Source: Flavobacterium gelidilacus DSM 15343
GTDB lineage: Bacteria; Bacteroidota; Bacteroidia; Flavobacteriales; Flavobacteriaceae
Length of the DNA stretch: 64,000 nt
Direction: 5' to 3'
NCBI RefSeq assembly: GCF_000422685.1
Contig: NZ_AUGN01000013.1
Location: 1-64,000, forward strand
A program made the translations under genes and the position numbers. Below the pieces are notes generated by a model. The model saw only the letters and a program-made list of their open reading frames with translations, had not been told where the DNA came from and did not search any database. Below, piece by piece: positions 7,769 through 16,842 of the stretch. How positions within the stretch are numbered: position 1 is the stretch's first letter; each line of letters starts with the position of its first letter.

Positions 7769-9097
7769 TTAAACCTCAATAGATAAAAACTCAAGTCTTA
7801 CACTTCCATCATCATCAATTTTTGATAATTTAATTTCGTGTAGTGTATTTGCTAATTCAGGATTCCAAGGAGTTTTTACTTTGACGTAATTTTCGGTAAA
7901 TCCATGAATGTATCCTTCTTTATTTTCGCTTTCGAATAGAACAGTTCTATTTGTCCCAATTTGACTTTCGTAAAAAGCTCTACGCTTCTTAACCGATAAC
8001 CCTCTTAGCATTTTACTTCTCTTTGCCCGAACATTCTTTGGCACTACTCCATCCATTTCGGCCGCTTCTGTATTATCTCTTTCAGAATAAGTAAAAACGT
8101 GTAAATAAGAAATGTCTAAATCATTTAAAAAATGATAGGTTTCAAGAAAATGTTCGTCTGTTTCACCGGGAAAACCAACAATTACATCTACACCAATACA
8201 AGCGTGAGGCATTACTTCTCTGATTTTATTCACTCTATCTACATATAATTCCTTCATATAACGACGTTTCATTTTCTTTAAAACTTCATTATTTCCAGAT
8301 TGTAGGGGAATGTGAAAATGTGGTACAAATGCTCTTGATTTTGAAACCAATTCTATAGTTTCATTCTTCAATAAATTTGGTTCTATGGATGAAATTCGCA
8401 AACGTTCAATTCCTTCTACTTTATCTAATTCGGTTACCAAATCTAAAAAAGTATGTTCGTGTTTTTTATTTCCGAATTCGCCTTTTCCGTAATCACCTAT
8501 GTTTACACCGGTCAAAACAATTTCTTTGATTCCTTTAGCAGCAATTTCTGATGCGTTTTTTAGAACACCTTCCATAGTATCACTTCTAGAAATTCCTCTT
8601 GCTAATGGAATTGTACAATAAGTACACTTATAATCACAACCATCTTGCACTTTTAAAAATGCACGAGTTCTATCACCAAACGAATAACTTCCTACGTAAA
8701 AATCAGCTTCTTCAATTTCGCAGGAATGTACTTCACCCATGTCATTTTTAGACAAATCGTTTATGTAATCAATAATTTTGAATTTTTCTGTTGCTCCTAA
8801 AACTAAATCAACACCATTTACATCAGCTAATTCTTCTGGTTTTAATTGTGCATAACAACCAACAGCTGCAATAAATGCTTTGTCGTTGACTTTTAAAGCT
8901 TTTTTTACTATTTGTTTGAATTGTTTATCGGCATTTTCGGTAACTGAACAAGTATTGATAACATACATATCTGCTACTTCTTCGAAATCTACACGTTCAA
9001 ATCCTTCATCTTGAAAATTTCTCGCTATAGTTGAAGTTTCGGAGAAATTTAATTTGCATCCTAAAGTGTAGAATGCGACTTTTTTTTTATTTTCCAT
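7769..9097 (-). CDS. mtaB: tRNA t6A37 methylthiotransferase MtaB
   Basis: This 442-residue radical-SAM enzyme adds a methylthio group to t6A37 of ANN-decoding tRNAs. From the ATG at 9097 the N-terminal UPF0004 domain supplies Cys14 (TLGCKLN), Cys50 (INTCSV) and Cys81 (AVGCYAQ) for the auxiliary Fe-S cluster. The radical-SAM triad is Cys154/158/161 in CDYKCTYC, followed by PLARG. A C-terminal TRAM-like part (VLFESENKEGYIHGFTENY) binds RNA. The TLGCKLN and CSVTENAD signatures favour MtaB over MiaB. An in-frame TTG at 9109 is less likely than the ATG. A consensus promoter lies at 9142-9171. Confidence 0.92.
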   Translation of the reverse strand: MENKKKVAFYTLGCKLNFSETSTIARNFQDEGFERVDFEEVADMYVINTCSVTENADKQFKQIVKKALKVNDKAFIAAVGCYAQLKPEELADVNGVDLVLGATEKFKIIDYINDLSKNDMGEVHSCEIEEADFYVGSYSFGDRTRAFLKVQDGCDYKCTYCTIPLARGISRSDTMEGVLKNASEIAAKGIKEIVLTGVNIGDYGKGEFGNKKHEHTFLDLVTELDKVEGIERLRISSIEPNLLKNETIELVSKSRAFVPHFHIPLQSGNNEVLKKMKRRYMKELYVDRVNKIREVMPHACIGVDVIVGFPGETDEHFLETYHFLNDLDISYLHVFTYSERDNTEAAEMDGVVPKNVRAKRSKMLRGLSVKKRRAFYESQIGTNRTVLFESENKEGYIHGFTENYVKVKTPWNPELANTLHEIKLSKIDDDGSVRLEFLSIEV

Positions 9098-9141
9098 AAG
9101 TAAGTTCAATTAATGAAATCGTTGTCAAAAAATTGAGATTG

Positions 9142-9171
9142 CAAATTTAGGTAAAAATTAAAGAACCGCAA
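9142..9171 (-). promoter_or_regulatory. mtaB promoter
   Basis: On the minus strand TTG (9169-9171), 19 nt, then TAAATTTG (9142-9149), an exact consensus match about 45 nt before the mtaB start. Confidence 0.8.
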
Positions 9172-9233
9172 ATTCGCATATTAAATATGTAACTTTTTAT
9201 AATTTAATGCGTATAATTATCAAACTTAAGGTT

Positions 9234-9527
9234 ATGTCAGGTGGTGGTGCAATATCAAGTATGGTTGCTTCTATTAAAAACAATAGACGTGAAAGAATTT
9301 CTAAATTAGAAAAATTAAAAAACACTTCTAATCATCGAGAAATTATTATTGACCATAAAAAAGCATCTCCAGAATTATTACGAAAAATTAGAACCAAACT
9401 TCAATTAGAAAATAAGATAAGAAATCAAAAAGCAATTATTAAAACTAGTTTTTTACTGATATTACTTTTTATTACGATTTATTTAATTAATTTGAATTGG
9501 TTATTAATTTCAAACTTTTTAAATTAA
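9234..9527 (+). CDS. Small unknown protein with C-terminal membrane helix
   Basis: The protein has 97 residues from the ATG at 9234 (MSGGGAISSMVASIKNNRRER). An alternative ATG at 9207 would add nine residues. It has a Gly/Ser-rich start, then a basic coiled-coil-like region (ERISKLEKLKN... to RTKLQLENKIRNQ). One hydrophobic helix follows near the end (TSFLLILLFITIYLINLNWLL). I recognise no domain. A near-consensus -7 box TAACTTTT lies at 9188-9195. It ends 1 nt before the convergent gene's stop. Confidence 0.65.
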   Translation: MSGGGAISSMVASIKNNRRERISKLEKLKNTSNHREIIIDHKKASPELLRKIRTKLQLENKIRNQKAIIKTSFLLILLFITIYLINLNWLLISNFLN

Positions 9528-9528
9528 T

Positions 9529-9846
9529 TTATTCGCTACCTATATCTTGAATAGTTTCTTTATACTGAACCTCATTTTTCTTCCAGTTTCGATCTAGTAA
9601 AAAATAAAAAAGATAAGTAAACAAAAGCCCAATAGGAATTCCAATTAGAACAAGAAAGACATTATCTAAGTCTAAACCTAAAACCAAATATTCATTGAAA
9701 ATTGCTATCAAAACTCCAAAAAAAAATTGACTTGAATAATATACAACTACTCCTAATATGGCAAACAACCATTTATTTTGATTGAATTTTTCTGCCAATC
9801 TATAAAAATACTTTCCTATCCAATAAATAAATATTAATCCTAACAT
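9529..9846 (-). CDS. Small multi-pass membrane protein, unknown
   Basis: This 105-residue protein is mostly hydrophobic, with about three membrane helices (near 2-16, 27-50 and 62-86) and an acidic, polar C-terminus (KKNEVQYKETIQDIGSE). No catalytic motif is visible. It lies 2 nt downstream of the GlmU-like gene on the same strand and is very likely in its operon. The function is unknown; the pairing with a sugar-nucleotide-type protein hints at an envelope role but does not prove it. Confidence 0.65.
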   Translation of the reverse strand: MLGLIFIYWIGKYFYRLAEKFNQNKWLFAILGVVVYYSSQFFFGVLIAIFNEYLVLGLDLDNVFLVLIGIPIGLLFTYLFYFLLDRNWKKNEVQYKETIQDIGSE

Positions 9847-9848
9847 AC

Positions 9849-11024
9849 CTATTCTTTTCTAAATTTTTTAGTTTCCTCAAAAATGTGCTCCATTATTTTG
9901 GCATCTTCTTCAGTGAAGTCAACTTTTCTTCTTCCCATTACGATTTTAGCCGTTTCAAATGCTTTTTTCGTAATGTAAGTCGTAAATCCAGAAGCTCCAC
10001 CCCAAGAGAAACTTGGCACAAAATTACGTGGAAAACCAGAACCAAATATATTGGTTGAAACTCCAACTACTGTTCCAGTGTTAAACATTGTGTTAATTCC
10101 GCATTTTGAATGATCTCCCATCATTAAACCACAAAACTGCAATCCGGTTCTAGCAAAACCTTCCGTTTCATAACTCCATAGTCGAACCTCATCATAATTG
10201 TTTTTAAGGTTTGAGCTGTTTGAATCTGCTCCAATATTGCACCATTCTCCTAGAACTGAATTTCCTAAAAATCCATCATGGCCTTTGTTTGAATACCCAA
10301 AAAGAACAGAATTATTAACTTCTCCACCAATTCTTGAATGTGGACCAACAGTTGTTGCTCCATATACTTTAGATCCTAATTTTACTTGAGCCTCTTCACA
10401 AAGTGCAAAAGGTCCACGAATTACAGAACCTTCCATAATTTCTGCATTTTTTCCAATGTAAATTGGACCAGTTGATGCGTTTAAAGTTACAAATTCAAGC
10501 TTTGCTCCTTCTTCAATAAAAATATTTTCTGAAGCAATTACATTTACACTTTTTGGAATAGGCAATGACTTTCTATCTTGTGTTAAATAATCAAAATCTT
10601 CTCGAATGGCTATATCGTTTTTCTCAAAAATATCCCAAGTGTTCTGAATTTGGATAACATCTCCCTCATACTCTATTAAATCATATTTATCAAAATCAAC
10701 TTCTTCTTGTGTATCTGTCGTAAAGAAAGCGACAATCTCTTCTTGGTAAACAATAGCTTGATTGTTTTCTAAATTCGAAATCATTTCCACTAAAACCTCA
10801 TTAGGTAAAAAGGAAGCATTAATCATAACGTTTTCTTCCATTTCAACCATTGGAAATTTTTCCATTAAATATTCTTCGGTTAAAGTAGTAGTTGTATGTC
10901 CTAAATACATTTCCCATTTTTCTCTAATGGTTAAAATCCCAACGCGAATATCAGCTACTGGTCTTGTGAATGTAAAAGGGAGTAATGTATTACGAACAGT
11001 TCCGTCAAAAAGTATATAGTTCAT
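9849..11024 (-). CDS. GlmU-like sugar-phosphate nucleotidyltransferase/LbH protein
   Basis: The protein has 391 residues from the ATG at 11024 (MNYILFDGTVRNTLLPFTFTRP). The N-terminal half resembles a nucleotidyltransferase fold but lacks the usual GxGTRM pyrophosphorylase loop. The C-terminal half (about 190-370) is a left-handed beta-helix with hexapeptide repeats, for example GPIYIGKNAEIMEGSVIRG and GGEVNNSVLFGYSNKGHDG. This layout matches the Bacteroidota 'alternative GlmU' family, whose true substrate is uncertain. It heads a two-gene operon with the small membrane protein. A possible -7 box TAATTTTG lies at 11043-11050 on the minus strand. Confidence 0.82.
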   Translation of the reverse strand: MNYILFDGTVRNTLLPFTFTRPVADIRVGILTIREKWEMYLGHTTTTLTEEYLMEKFPMVEMEENVMINASFLPNEVLVEMISNLENNQAIVYQEEIVAFFTTDTQEEVDFDKYDLIEYEGDVIQIQNTWDIFEKNDIAIREDFDYLTQDRKSLPIPKSVNVIASENIFIEEGAKLEFVTLNASTGPIYIGKNAEIMEGSVIRGPFALCEEAQVKLGSKVYGATTVGPHSRIGGEVNNSVLFGYSNKGHDGFLGNSVLGEWCNIGADSNSSNLKNNYDEVRLWSYETEGFARTGLQFCGLMMGDHSKCGINTMFNTGTVVGVSTNIFGSGFPRNFVPSFSWGGASGFTTYITKKAFETAKIVMGRRKVDFTEEDAKIMEHIFEETKKFRKE

Positions 11025-11063
11025 GGTTGATTTATTAAAACCCAAAATTACAATTTATTCCAT

Positions 11064-11092
11064 AAAAAAACCTCCCAAATTGGAAGGTTTTG
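11064..11092 (-). terminator. Terminator of rpmE
   Basis: AAACCTCCCAA and TTGGAAGGTTT form a stem with one mismatch, followed on the minus strand by seven U. It lies 20 nt beyond the rpmE stop. Confidence 0.8.
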
Positions 11093-11112
11093 AATATTTA
11101 GAAAAATTTCGA

Positions 11113-11367
11113 TTATTTTTTATCGAATTTTGCATATTTAGTTTTGAATTTATCAATACGTCCTGCAGTATCGATAAGTTTAGACTTACCTGTGTAAAAA
11201 GGGTGAGAAGTTCTAGAAATCTCCATTTTATAAACTGGATATTCAACACCTTCGTGCTCAATTGTTTCTTTTGTTTCAACTGTTGATTTTGTAATAAATA
11301 CATCTTCGTTACTCATGTCTTTGAAAGCTACTAATCTGTAATTTTCTGGGTGGATTCCTTTTTTCAT
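11113..11367 (-). CDS. rpmE: 50S ribosomal protein bL31, type B
   Basis: This 84-residue protein has the type B signature: [19 protein letters not shown], then [24 protein letters not shown]. It lacks the CxxC zinc cysteines of type A bL31, so it is the zinc-independent form. Type B is the main or only form in many Bacteroidota. It is a single-gene unit with a consensus promoter and an unusually long leader (about 110 nt) for such a small gene. Confidence 0.95.
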   Translation of the reverse strand: MKKGIHPENYRLVAFKDMSNEDVFITKSTVETKETIEHEGVEYPVYKMEISRTSHPFYTGKSKLIDTAGRIDKFKTKYAKFDKK

Positions 11368-11484
11368 CTTTGTAAATCTTTTTTTATTTGTTGGCTATAA
11401 ACCGTCCTGATGCTTTCTCTTTTTATTGAAAAAGGTATAAACGTCTATAACTTTTTGTTTATAATCTTTATTATTTTCAGAGTG

Positions 11485-11513
11485 CAAATTTACACTTAAT
11501 TTTCAATTTACAA
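11485..11513 (-). promoter_or_regulatory. rpmE promoter
   Basis: On the minus strand TTG (11511-11513), 18 nt, then TAAATTTG (11485-11492). It leaves a 5' leader of about 110 nt before the ATG at 11367. Confidence 0.75.
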
Positions 11514-11571
11514 GCACTTCTGTAACTTTTTTTATTTTTTTGTCACATATATAGGTAAACTTTATTATTTC

Positions 11572-11579
11572 TATATTTG
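11572..11579 (+). promoter_or_regulatory. -7 box of the DUF4199 / glycan operon
   Basis: TATATTTG ends 26 nt before the ATG at 11606. No TTG lies at the expected distance. Confidence 0.6.
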
Positions 11580-11605
11580 TACATTAATTAAAAAACAAAC
11601 TAACC

Positions 11606-12136
11606 ATGAACGAAACTATTAAAAAGAACGGAATCACTTTTGGAATTTACGCTGGGGTTTTCTCAATAGCATTTACATCTTTTATGTATGTGTATGACAT
11701 AGCTTTATTTACCAATATGTGGGTAGGTTCAATCAAATTACTTGTTTATGTTGTAATTGCAGTAATTTTATTAAACAAAACAAAGAATCAATTAATTAAC
11801 ATGTTTTCATTTAAAGATGCTTTTACGACATATTTTATATGTTTTACAATTTGCATAGTGCTAGCAACGATATTTGAAGTTCTTTTATTTAATGTTATAG
11901 ATCCAGGAGCTAAAGATACAATCCAAGAAAACTTAATAGAGTTCCAGGTTAATATGATGAAAAAAATGGGCGCTCCTAATGCTTCAATTAAAGAAGCTGT
12001 TCAAAAAATTTCTGAAGTTAATCAATTTGATGTTTTTCAAATAATAAAAGGTAGTGCTTTTGCTATTGCAATCAGTTCGATTTTTGGATTAATATTCGCT
12101 GCAATTTTTAAAAGCAAACCAAAAGAACAATTCTAA
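11606..12136 (+). CDS. DUF4199 family membrane protein
   Basis: This 176-residue protein has four hydrophobic segments (about 12-32, 40-58, 72-95 and 152-170). An amphipathic stretch lies between the third and fourth (DTIQENLIEFQVNMMKKMGAP). The pattern and the NGITFGIYAG opening fit DUF4199, a Bacteroidota family without known biochemistry. The next gene, a glycosyltransferase, starts on the base after its stop codon. The two are therefore co-transcribed, and DUF4199 may assist that membrane enzyme. It is the first gene of the operon. Confidence 0.8.
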   Translation: MNETIKKNGITFGIYAGVFSIAFTSFMYVYDIALFTNMWVGSIKLLVYVVIAVILLNKTKNQLINMFSFKDAFTTYFICFTICIVLATIFEVLLFNVIDPGAKDTIQENLIEFQVNMMKKMGAPNASIKEAVQKISEVNQFDVFQIIKGSAFAIAISSIFGLIFAAIFKSKPKEQF

Positions 12137-13078
12137 ATGAATTTATCCATAATAATTCCTTTATTAAACGAACAGGAATCCTTACCAGAGTTACATCAAT
12201 GGATTGTGAGCGTCATGCATACGAATAATTTCTCGTATGAAGTACTCTTTATAGATGATGGAAGCACTGATGATTCTTGGCAAACCATCGAGCAACTTTC
12301 TAAAAAAGATGAAAACGTAAAAGGAATTCGTTTTTTAAGAAATTATGGGAAAAGTCAGGCTTTGCATGCTGGTTTTGCTAGAGCAAAAGGCGATGTAATC
12401 ATAACCATGGATGCAGATTTGCAAGACAGTCCAGACGAAATTCCTGAATTATATTATTTAATTATCAAGGAAAACTATGATTTAGTTTCGGGTTGGAAGA
12501 AAAAAAGGTATGATTCTGTTGTATTTAAAAACATTCCATCTAAGCTATTTAATTGGGCAGCACGAAAAACTTCTGGTGTAAAATTGCACGATTTTAATTG
12601 TGGTTTAAAAGCCTATAAGAACAACGTTGTAAAAAATATAGAAGTTTCTGGTGAAATGCATCGTTATATTCCAGTTCTAGCAAAAAATGCTGGATTTGGA
12701 AAAATTGGTGAAAAAATAGTAATTCATCAAGCAAGAAAATATGGCAATTCAAAATTTGGAATGAGTCGTTTTATTAATGGTTTTCTTGACTTAATTACGA
12801 TTTGGTTTATTTCAAAATTTGGAAAAAGACCTATGCATCTGTTTGGATTATTAGGAACGATAATGTTTTTAATTGGATTTTGCTTGGCACTTTATTTAGG
12901 AATAGATAAAATGTTTATTCATAAAACAAGTAGATTAATTACAAATCGACCACAATTTTACATTGCTTTAGCATCAATGATTATAGGAACACAGTTATTT
13001 TTAGCAGGATTTCTTGGTGAAATAATTTTAAGAACAAAAAACAACGAAGAACGTTATAAGATTTCAGAAAACATATAA
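12137..13078 (+). CDS. GT2 glycosyltransferase of the polyprenyl-phosphate hexose type
   Basis: This 313-residue enzyme transfers a sugar from a nucleotide donor, probably to undecaprenyl phosphate. The GT-A domain fills about residues 1-225. It has the opening LSIIIPLLNEQESLPEL, FIDDGSTDDSW near residue 40 and the metal-binding MDADLQDSPDE near residue 92. Two C-terminal helices (about 233-258 and 272-297) anchor it, as in DPM1/GtrB/ArnC-like enzymes. It starts directly after the DUF4199 stop and ends 3 nt before the phosphohexomutase gene. The sugar cannot be read from sequence. Confidence 0.88.
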   Translation: MNLSIIIPLLNEQESLPELHQWIVSVMHTNNFSYEVLFIDDGSTDDSWQTIEQLSKKDENVKGIRFLRNYGKSQALHAGFARAKGDVIITMDADLQDSPDEIPELYYLIIKENYDLVSGWKKKRYDSVVFKNIPSKLFNWAARKTSGVKLHDFNCGLKAYKNNVVKNIEVSGEMHRYIPVLAKNAGFGKIGEKIVIHQARKYGNSKFGMSRFINGFLDLITIWFISKFGKRPMHLFGLLGTIMFLIGFCLALYLGIDKMFIHKTSRLITNRPQFYIALASMIIGTQLFLAGFLGEIILRTKNNEERYKISENI

Positions 13079-13081
13079 ATT

Positions 13082-14809
13082 ATGGACATCAAACAAGACA
13101 TTTTAGACAAAGTAAATATTTGGTTAACTCCAACTTTTGACAATCAAACTCAAGAAGCAATAAAAGAAATGATGACTTCATCGCCTTCGGAATTAGAAGA
13201 TAGTTTTTATAAAAATCTTGAATTTGGAACTGGTGGAATGAGAGGAATAATGGGCCCAGGAACTAACCGAATCAACAAATACACATTAGGAAAAAACACT
13301 CAAGGAATATCTGATTATTTAAAGAAGTCATTTCCAAATGAAAAATTAAAAGTTGTCATAGCCTATGATTGCCGTCACAATAGTGATACTTTAGCTAAAG
13401 TTGTTGCAGATGTTTTTTCGGCAAATGGAATACACGTCTATTTATTTTCAGAAATGCGTCCAACACCAGAATTATCTTTTGCTTTAAAACATTTAAACTG
13501 TCATGCAGGAATTGTTTTAACGGCTTCTCATAATCCACCAGAATACAATGGATATAAAGTATACTGGCAAGATGGAGGTCAATTAGTTCCACCACAAGAT
13601 GGAGAGATTATTAAATTAATCGAAAATCTTCAATACAGCAACATAAAATTTGAAGCTAATGAAAACTTAATTGAATATATTGACAAAGATGTTGATGAAG
13701 CTTTTGTAAATTCAACCGTTGAAAATGCTAGTTTTAACACACCGCAAGCATCAAAAGACAATCTAAAAATTGTTTATACTTCATTACACGGAACTTCAAT
13801 CAAATCTGTTCCAGCTGTTTTAGCAAAAGCGGGTTATAAAAATGTAAATATTGTTCCTGAACAGGAAGTGCCAGATGGAAATTTTCCAACAGTAAAATCT
13901 CCTAACCCAGAAGAACCAGAAGCTTTAGCAATGGCAACTGCTTTAGCTGAAAAAATAAATGCTGATATAGTAGTTGGAACTGATCCTGATAGTGACCGCG
14001 TTGGAGTTGCTGTTAGAGATTTAGATGGAAAAATGATTTTATTAAACGGAAATCAAACCATGGTGGTAATGACTGCATTTTTGTTAGAAAAATGGAAACA
14101 AGCTGACAAGATTACAGGAAATCAATTCATTGGCTCAACTATTGTATCAACTCCAATGATGCTTGATTTAGCTTCTGCTTATGGAGTTGAATGTAAAGTA
14201 GGCCTGACAGGTTTTAAATGGATTGCAAAATTCATTAAAGATTTTCCAAACCAAGAATTTATTGGTGGTGGAGAAGAAAGTTTTGGCTACATGGTTGGCG
14301 ATGCAGTAAGAGATAAAGATGCTGTTTCTGCTATTTTATTAGTTTGTGAAATTGCTGCCATTGCAAAAGCAAACGGAAGTAGTTTATATAAAGAATTATT
14401 AAATCTATATGTTGACTTTGCTTTTTATAAAGAATATTTAATTTCAATTACGAAAAAAGGAATTGAAGGAGCAAATGAAATCAAGCAAATGATGATTGAC
14501 TTGCGTGATAATCCAAAGCAAGAAATAAATGAACAAAGAGTTGTAATGATTGAAGATTATCAAAACAGCACAGCTAAAAACATGTTTACAGGTGAAGTTG
14601 AAGCTTTGGACATTCCAAAATCGAATGTATTAATTTACTATTTAGAAGACGGAAGCAAAATTTGCGCAAGACCAAGTGGAACTGAACCAAAAATTAAATT
14701 CTATTTTAGCGTAAATGATACTTTAGACAGTATTGAAAACGCTAAAGAAGTTGAAAAAGAATTAGATACTAAAATAAAAAATATTATTGCTTCAATGCAA
14801 TTAAACTAG
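13082..14809 (+). CDS. Phosphohexomutase (phosphoglucomutase/phosphomannomutase family)
   Basis: This 575-residue enzyme moves a phosphate between C1 and C6 of a hexose via a phosphoserine. The active Ser lies in TASHNPPEYNGYK near residue 148. The Mg site is GTDPDSDRVG near residue 300, the sugar-binding loop is GGGEESFGYMVGD, and the C-terminal phosphate site is RPSGTEPKIKFYF. The length of about 570 and the NGYKVYW context point to the PGM2/PGM-PMM subgroup. Gap to the next gene is 4 nt. It probably feeds sugar phosphates to glycan synthesis in this operon. Confidence 0.93.
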   Translation: MDIKQDILDKVNIWLTPTFDNQTQEAIKEMMTSSPSELEDSFYKNLEFGTGGMRGIMGPGTNRINKYTLGKNTQGISDYLKKSFPNEKLKVVIAYDCRHNSDTLAKVVADVFSANGIHVYLFSEMRPTPELSFALKHLNCHAGIVLTASHNPPEYNGYKVYWQDGGQLVPPQDGEIIKLIENLQYSNIKFEANENLIEYIDKDVDEAFVNSTVENASFNTPQASKDNLKIVYTSLHGTSIKSVPAVLAKAGYKNVNIVPEQEVPDGNFPTVKSPNPEEPEALAMATALAEKINADIVVGTDPDSDRVGVAVRDLDGKMILLNGNQTMVVMTAFLLEKWKQADKITGNQFIGSTIVSTPMMLDLASAYGVECKVGLTGFKWIAKFIKDFPNQEFIGGGEESFGYMVGDAVRDKDAVSAILLVCEIAAIAKANGSSLYKELLNLYVDFAFYKEYLISITKKGIEGANEIKQMMIDLRDNPKQEINEQRVVMIEDYQNSTAKNMFTGEVEALDIPKSNVLIYYLEDGSKICARPSGTEPKIKFYFSVNDTLDSIENAKEVEKELDTKIKNIIASMQLN

Positions 14810-14813
14810 TTGA

Positions 14814-16643
14814 ATGAAAAAAATAATTCAAAAATTAAGACCTTATTTAAATCCATTTAAAAATCATATTGGGTGGAATATATTTTATAATATATTGTAT
14901 GCTTTATTTAGTACATTATCTTATGTTACTTTATTGCCAATGATGAATGTTTTATTTGACACCACAAAAAAAGTAACAACAGAACCAATATATAAAGATA
15001 TATTTCATTTAAAAGATTATTTAGAAAACTCATTGTACTATAATGTAACAATGTTTAGCGAAAATGGAACACCACAAAAATCATTACTTCTAGTAGTTTC
15101 AATTGTAATTATCACTTTTTTACTTAAGAATATTGCTGGTTATTTAGCTTCATTTCACATGATGCATTTGCGCAATGGTGTTACTGCTAAATTAAGAAAT
15201 GTAATGTATAACAAAGTGATTAGCCTACCCGTTTCTTTTTATTCTGAAAAAAGAAAAGGTGATGTAATGGCAAGAATGCTAGGTGATGTTGGCGAAGTAC
15301 AAAATTCGTTTTTCATGCTTTTAGAACTTATCGTAAAAGAACCCTTTACTATTATCTTCTCCATAGCAATGATGTTTATCTATAGTTGGCAACTAACCCT
15401 TTTTGTTTTCATTTTTATTCCAATTTCGGGATTAATTATTTCAAGAATTGGAAAAAATTTAAAGTCACAATCACTACAAGCTCAAAATGAAGGTGGTTAT
15501 ATGATTTCATTAGTAGAAGAAACCTTAACCGGATTAAAAGTGGTAAAAAGTTATAATGCTGAACCTACTTTTAAAAATAAATTTGGAAGCTCAATTAATC
15601 GTTTATTAAATCTTTCAAACAAAATTGGTAAGAAAAATAATTTGGCTGGACCTTTAAGCGAAGTTATGGGAATTATTACTATTGCAATTTTACTATTTTA
15701 TGGTGGAAGTCTTGTGTTAGTTGACAAATCCTTAGATGGCGCTATATTCTTAGTTTTTATGGGATTAGCCTATAACATACTAACTCCTGCAAAAGCAATT
15801 TCAAAAGCTTCTTATGCTGTTAAAAACGGAATTGCAGCTGCTGATCGTGTATTCGAAATTTTAGAACAAGAAAACACAGTTGACACAAAAGTAAATGCTG
15901 TTGAGAAAACAGACTTTAATGACAAAGTAACTATCGAAAACATCAACTTTAGATATGGTGATGAGAATGTATTAAAGAACTTTTCAATTACAGTTCCCAA
16001 AGGAAAAACGGTTGCACTAGTAGGACAATCTGGTTCAGGGAAAAGTACAATTGCTAATTTATTAACCCGTTTTTACGATGTTCAAGAAGGTTCAATTAAA
16101 ATAGATGGTGTTGATATAAAAGACATGAACATTCATTCATTACGTGGTTTGATGGGATTGGTAACACAAGATTCAATTTTATTTAATGATACCATTAAAA
16201 ACAATATTTTAATTGGAAAGCCTAATGCAACAGATGAAGAAATAATTGATGCTCTTAAAGTAGCTAATGCTTTTGAGTTTGTAAATGATTTGCCTTTAGG
16301 AATAGAAACTAATATTGGTGATGCAGGTGGAAAATTATCTGGTGGACAAAAACAACGTTTATCTATCGCTAGAGCTGTTTTGAAAAATCCTCCAATTATG
16401 ATTTTGGATGAAGCAACATCTGCTTTAGATACAGAAAGTGAAAAATTTGTTCAAGTAGCTTTAGAAAACATGATGCAAAACAGAACTTCAATTGTAATTG
16501 CACATAGATTATCTACCATTCAAAAAGCAGATAATATTATTGTAATGCAAAAAGGTGAAATAGTTGAACAAGGAACTCATACAGAATTAATGACTAAAGA
16601 AGGAATGTATTCTAAATTAGTTTTGATGCAGAGTTTTGAATAA
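14814..16643 (+). CDS. MsbA-like ABC exporter (fused membrane and ATPase domains)
   Basis: This 609-residue half-transporter works as a homodimer. The membrane domain (about 15-345) has six helices. The ATPase domain (about 370-605) shows Walker A GQSGSGKST near 404, the Q-loop VTQDS, signature LSGGQKQR, Walker B IMILDEATSALD and the switch His in IAHRLST. Its position after a glycosyltransferase and a phosphohexomutase makes a lipid-linked glycan or lipid A-type substrate plausible, but this is inference. No terminator follows, and a 59-residue ORF starts 17 nt later. Confidence 0.9.
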   Translation: MKKIIQKLRPYLNPFKNHIGWNIFYNILYALFSTLSYVTLLPMMNVLFDTTKKVTTEPIYKDIFHLKDYLENSLYYNVTMFSENGTPQKSLLLVVSIVIITFLLKNIAGYLASFHMMHLRNGVTAKLRNVMYNKVISLPVSFYSEKRKGDVMARMLGDVGEVQNSFFMLLELIVKEPFTIIFSIAMMFIYSWQLTLFVFIFIPISGLIISRIGKNLKSQSLQAQNEGGYMISLVEETLTGLKVVKSYNAEPTFKNKFGSSINRLLNLSNKIGKKNNLAGPLSEVMGIITIAILLFYGGSLVLVDKSLDGAIFLVFMGLAYNILTPAKAISKASYAVKNGIAAADRVFEILEQENTVDTKVNAVEKTDFNDKVTIENINFRYGDENVLKNFSITVPKGKTVALVGQSGSGKSTIANLLTRFYDVQEGSIKIDGVDIKDMNIHSLRGLMGLVTQDSILFNDTIKNNILIGKPNATDEEIIDALKVANAFEFVNDLPLGIETNIGDAGGKLSGGQKQRLSIARAVLKNPPIMILDEATSALDTESEKFVQVALENMMQNRTSIVIAHRLSTIQKADNIIVMQKGEIVEQGTHTELMTKEGMYSKLVLMQSFE

Positions 16644-16660
16644 TAACTAAATTTATTTAT

Positions 16661-16840
16661 ATGAAAAGAGAATACGTTGGAATTATATTCCTATTAATAA
16701 CAGTAATTATTCTTATTGGCGGAAGCTATATTATTGAGCAAACAAAAATTGATGGTATAGTCAATAAGTTTATTATTATTTGGCTTTTAATTGCCTATCA
16801 AATAGGTCAGTATTCGATGAAATTTCCGAAAAAATTCTAA
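16661..16840 (+). CDS. Unlisted 59-residue two-helix membrane protein
   Basis: An ATG at 16661 opens a clean frame to a TAA at 16838-16840. The product starts MKREYVGIIFLLITVIILIG and has a second hydrophobic segment, FIIIWLLIAYQIG. A short polar loop lies between them and the end is basic (MKFPKKF). It fits tightly between the ABC exporter (17 nt upstream) and the ATG of the DUF2971 gene (2 nt downstream), as expected for an operon member. I recognise no family. The competing frame that starts with a TTG at 16780 overlaps it and is less plausible. Confidence 0.65.
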   Translation: MKREYVGIIFLLITVIILIGGSYIIEQTKIDGIVNKFIIIWLLIAYQIGQYSMKFPKKF

Positions 16841-16842
16841 AA

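Noticed and set aside
11023..11303. Two open frames overlapping rpmE on both strands
   Set aside because: rpmE is a clear ribosomal protein gene with promoter and terminator; the others are shadows.
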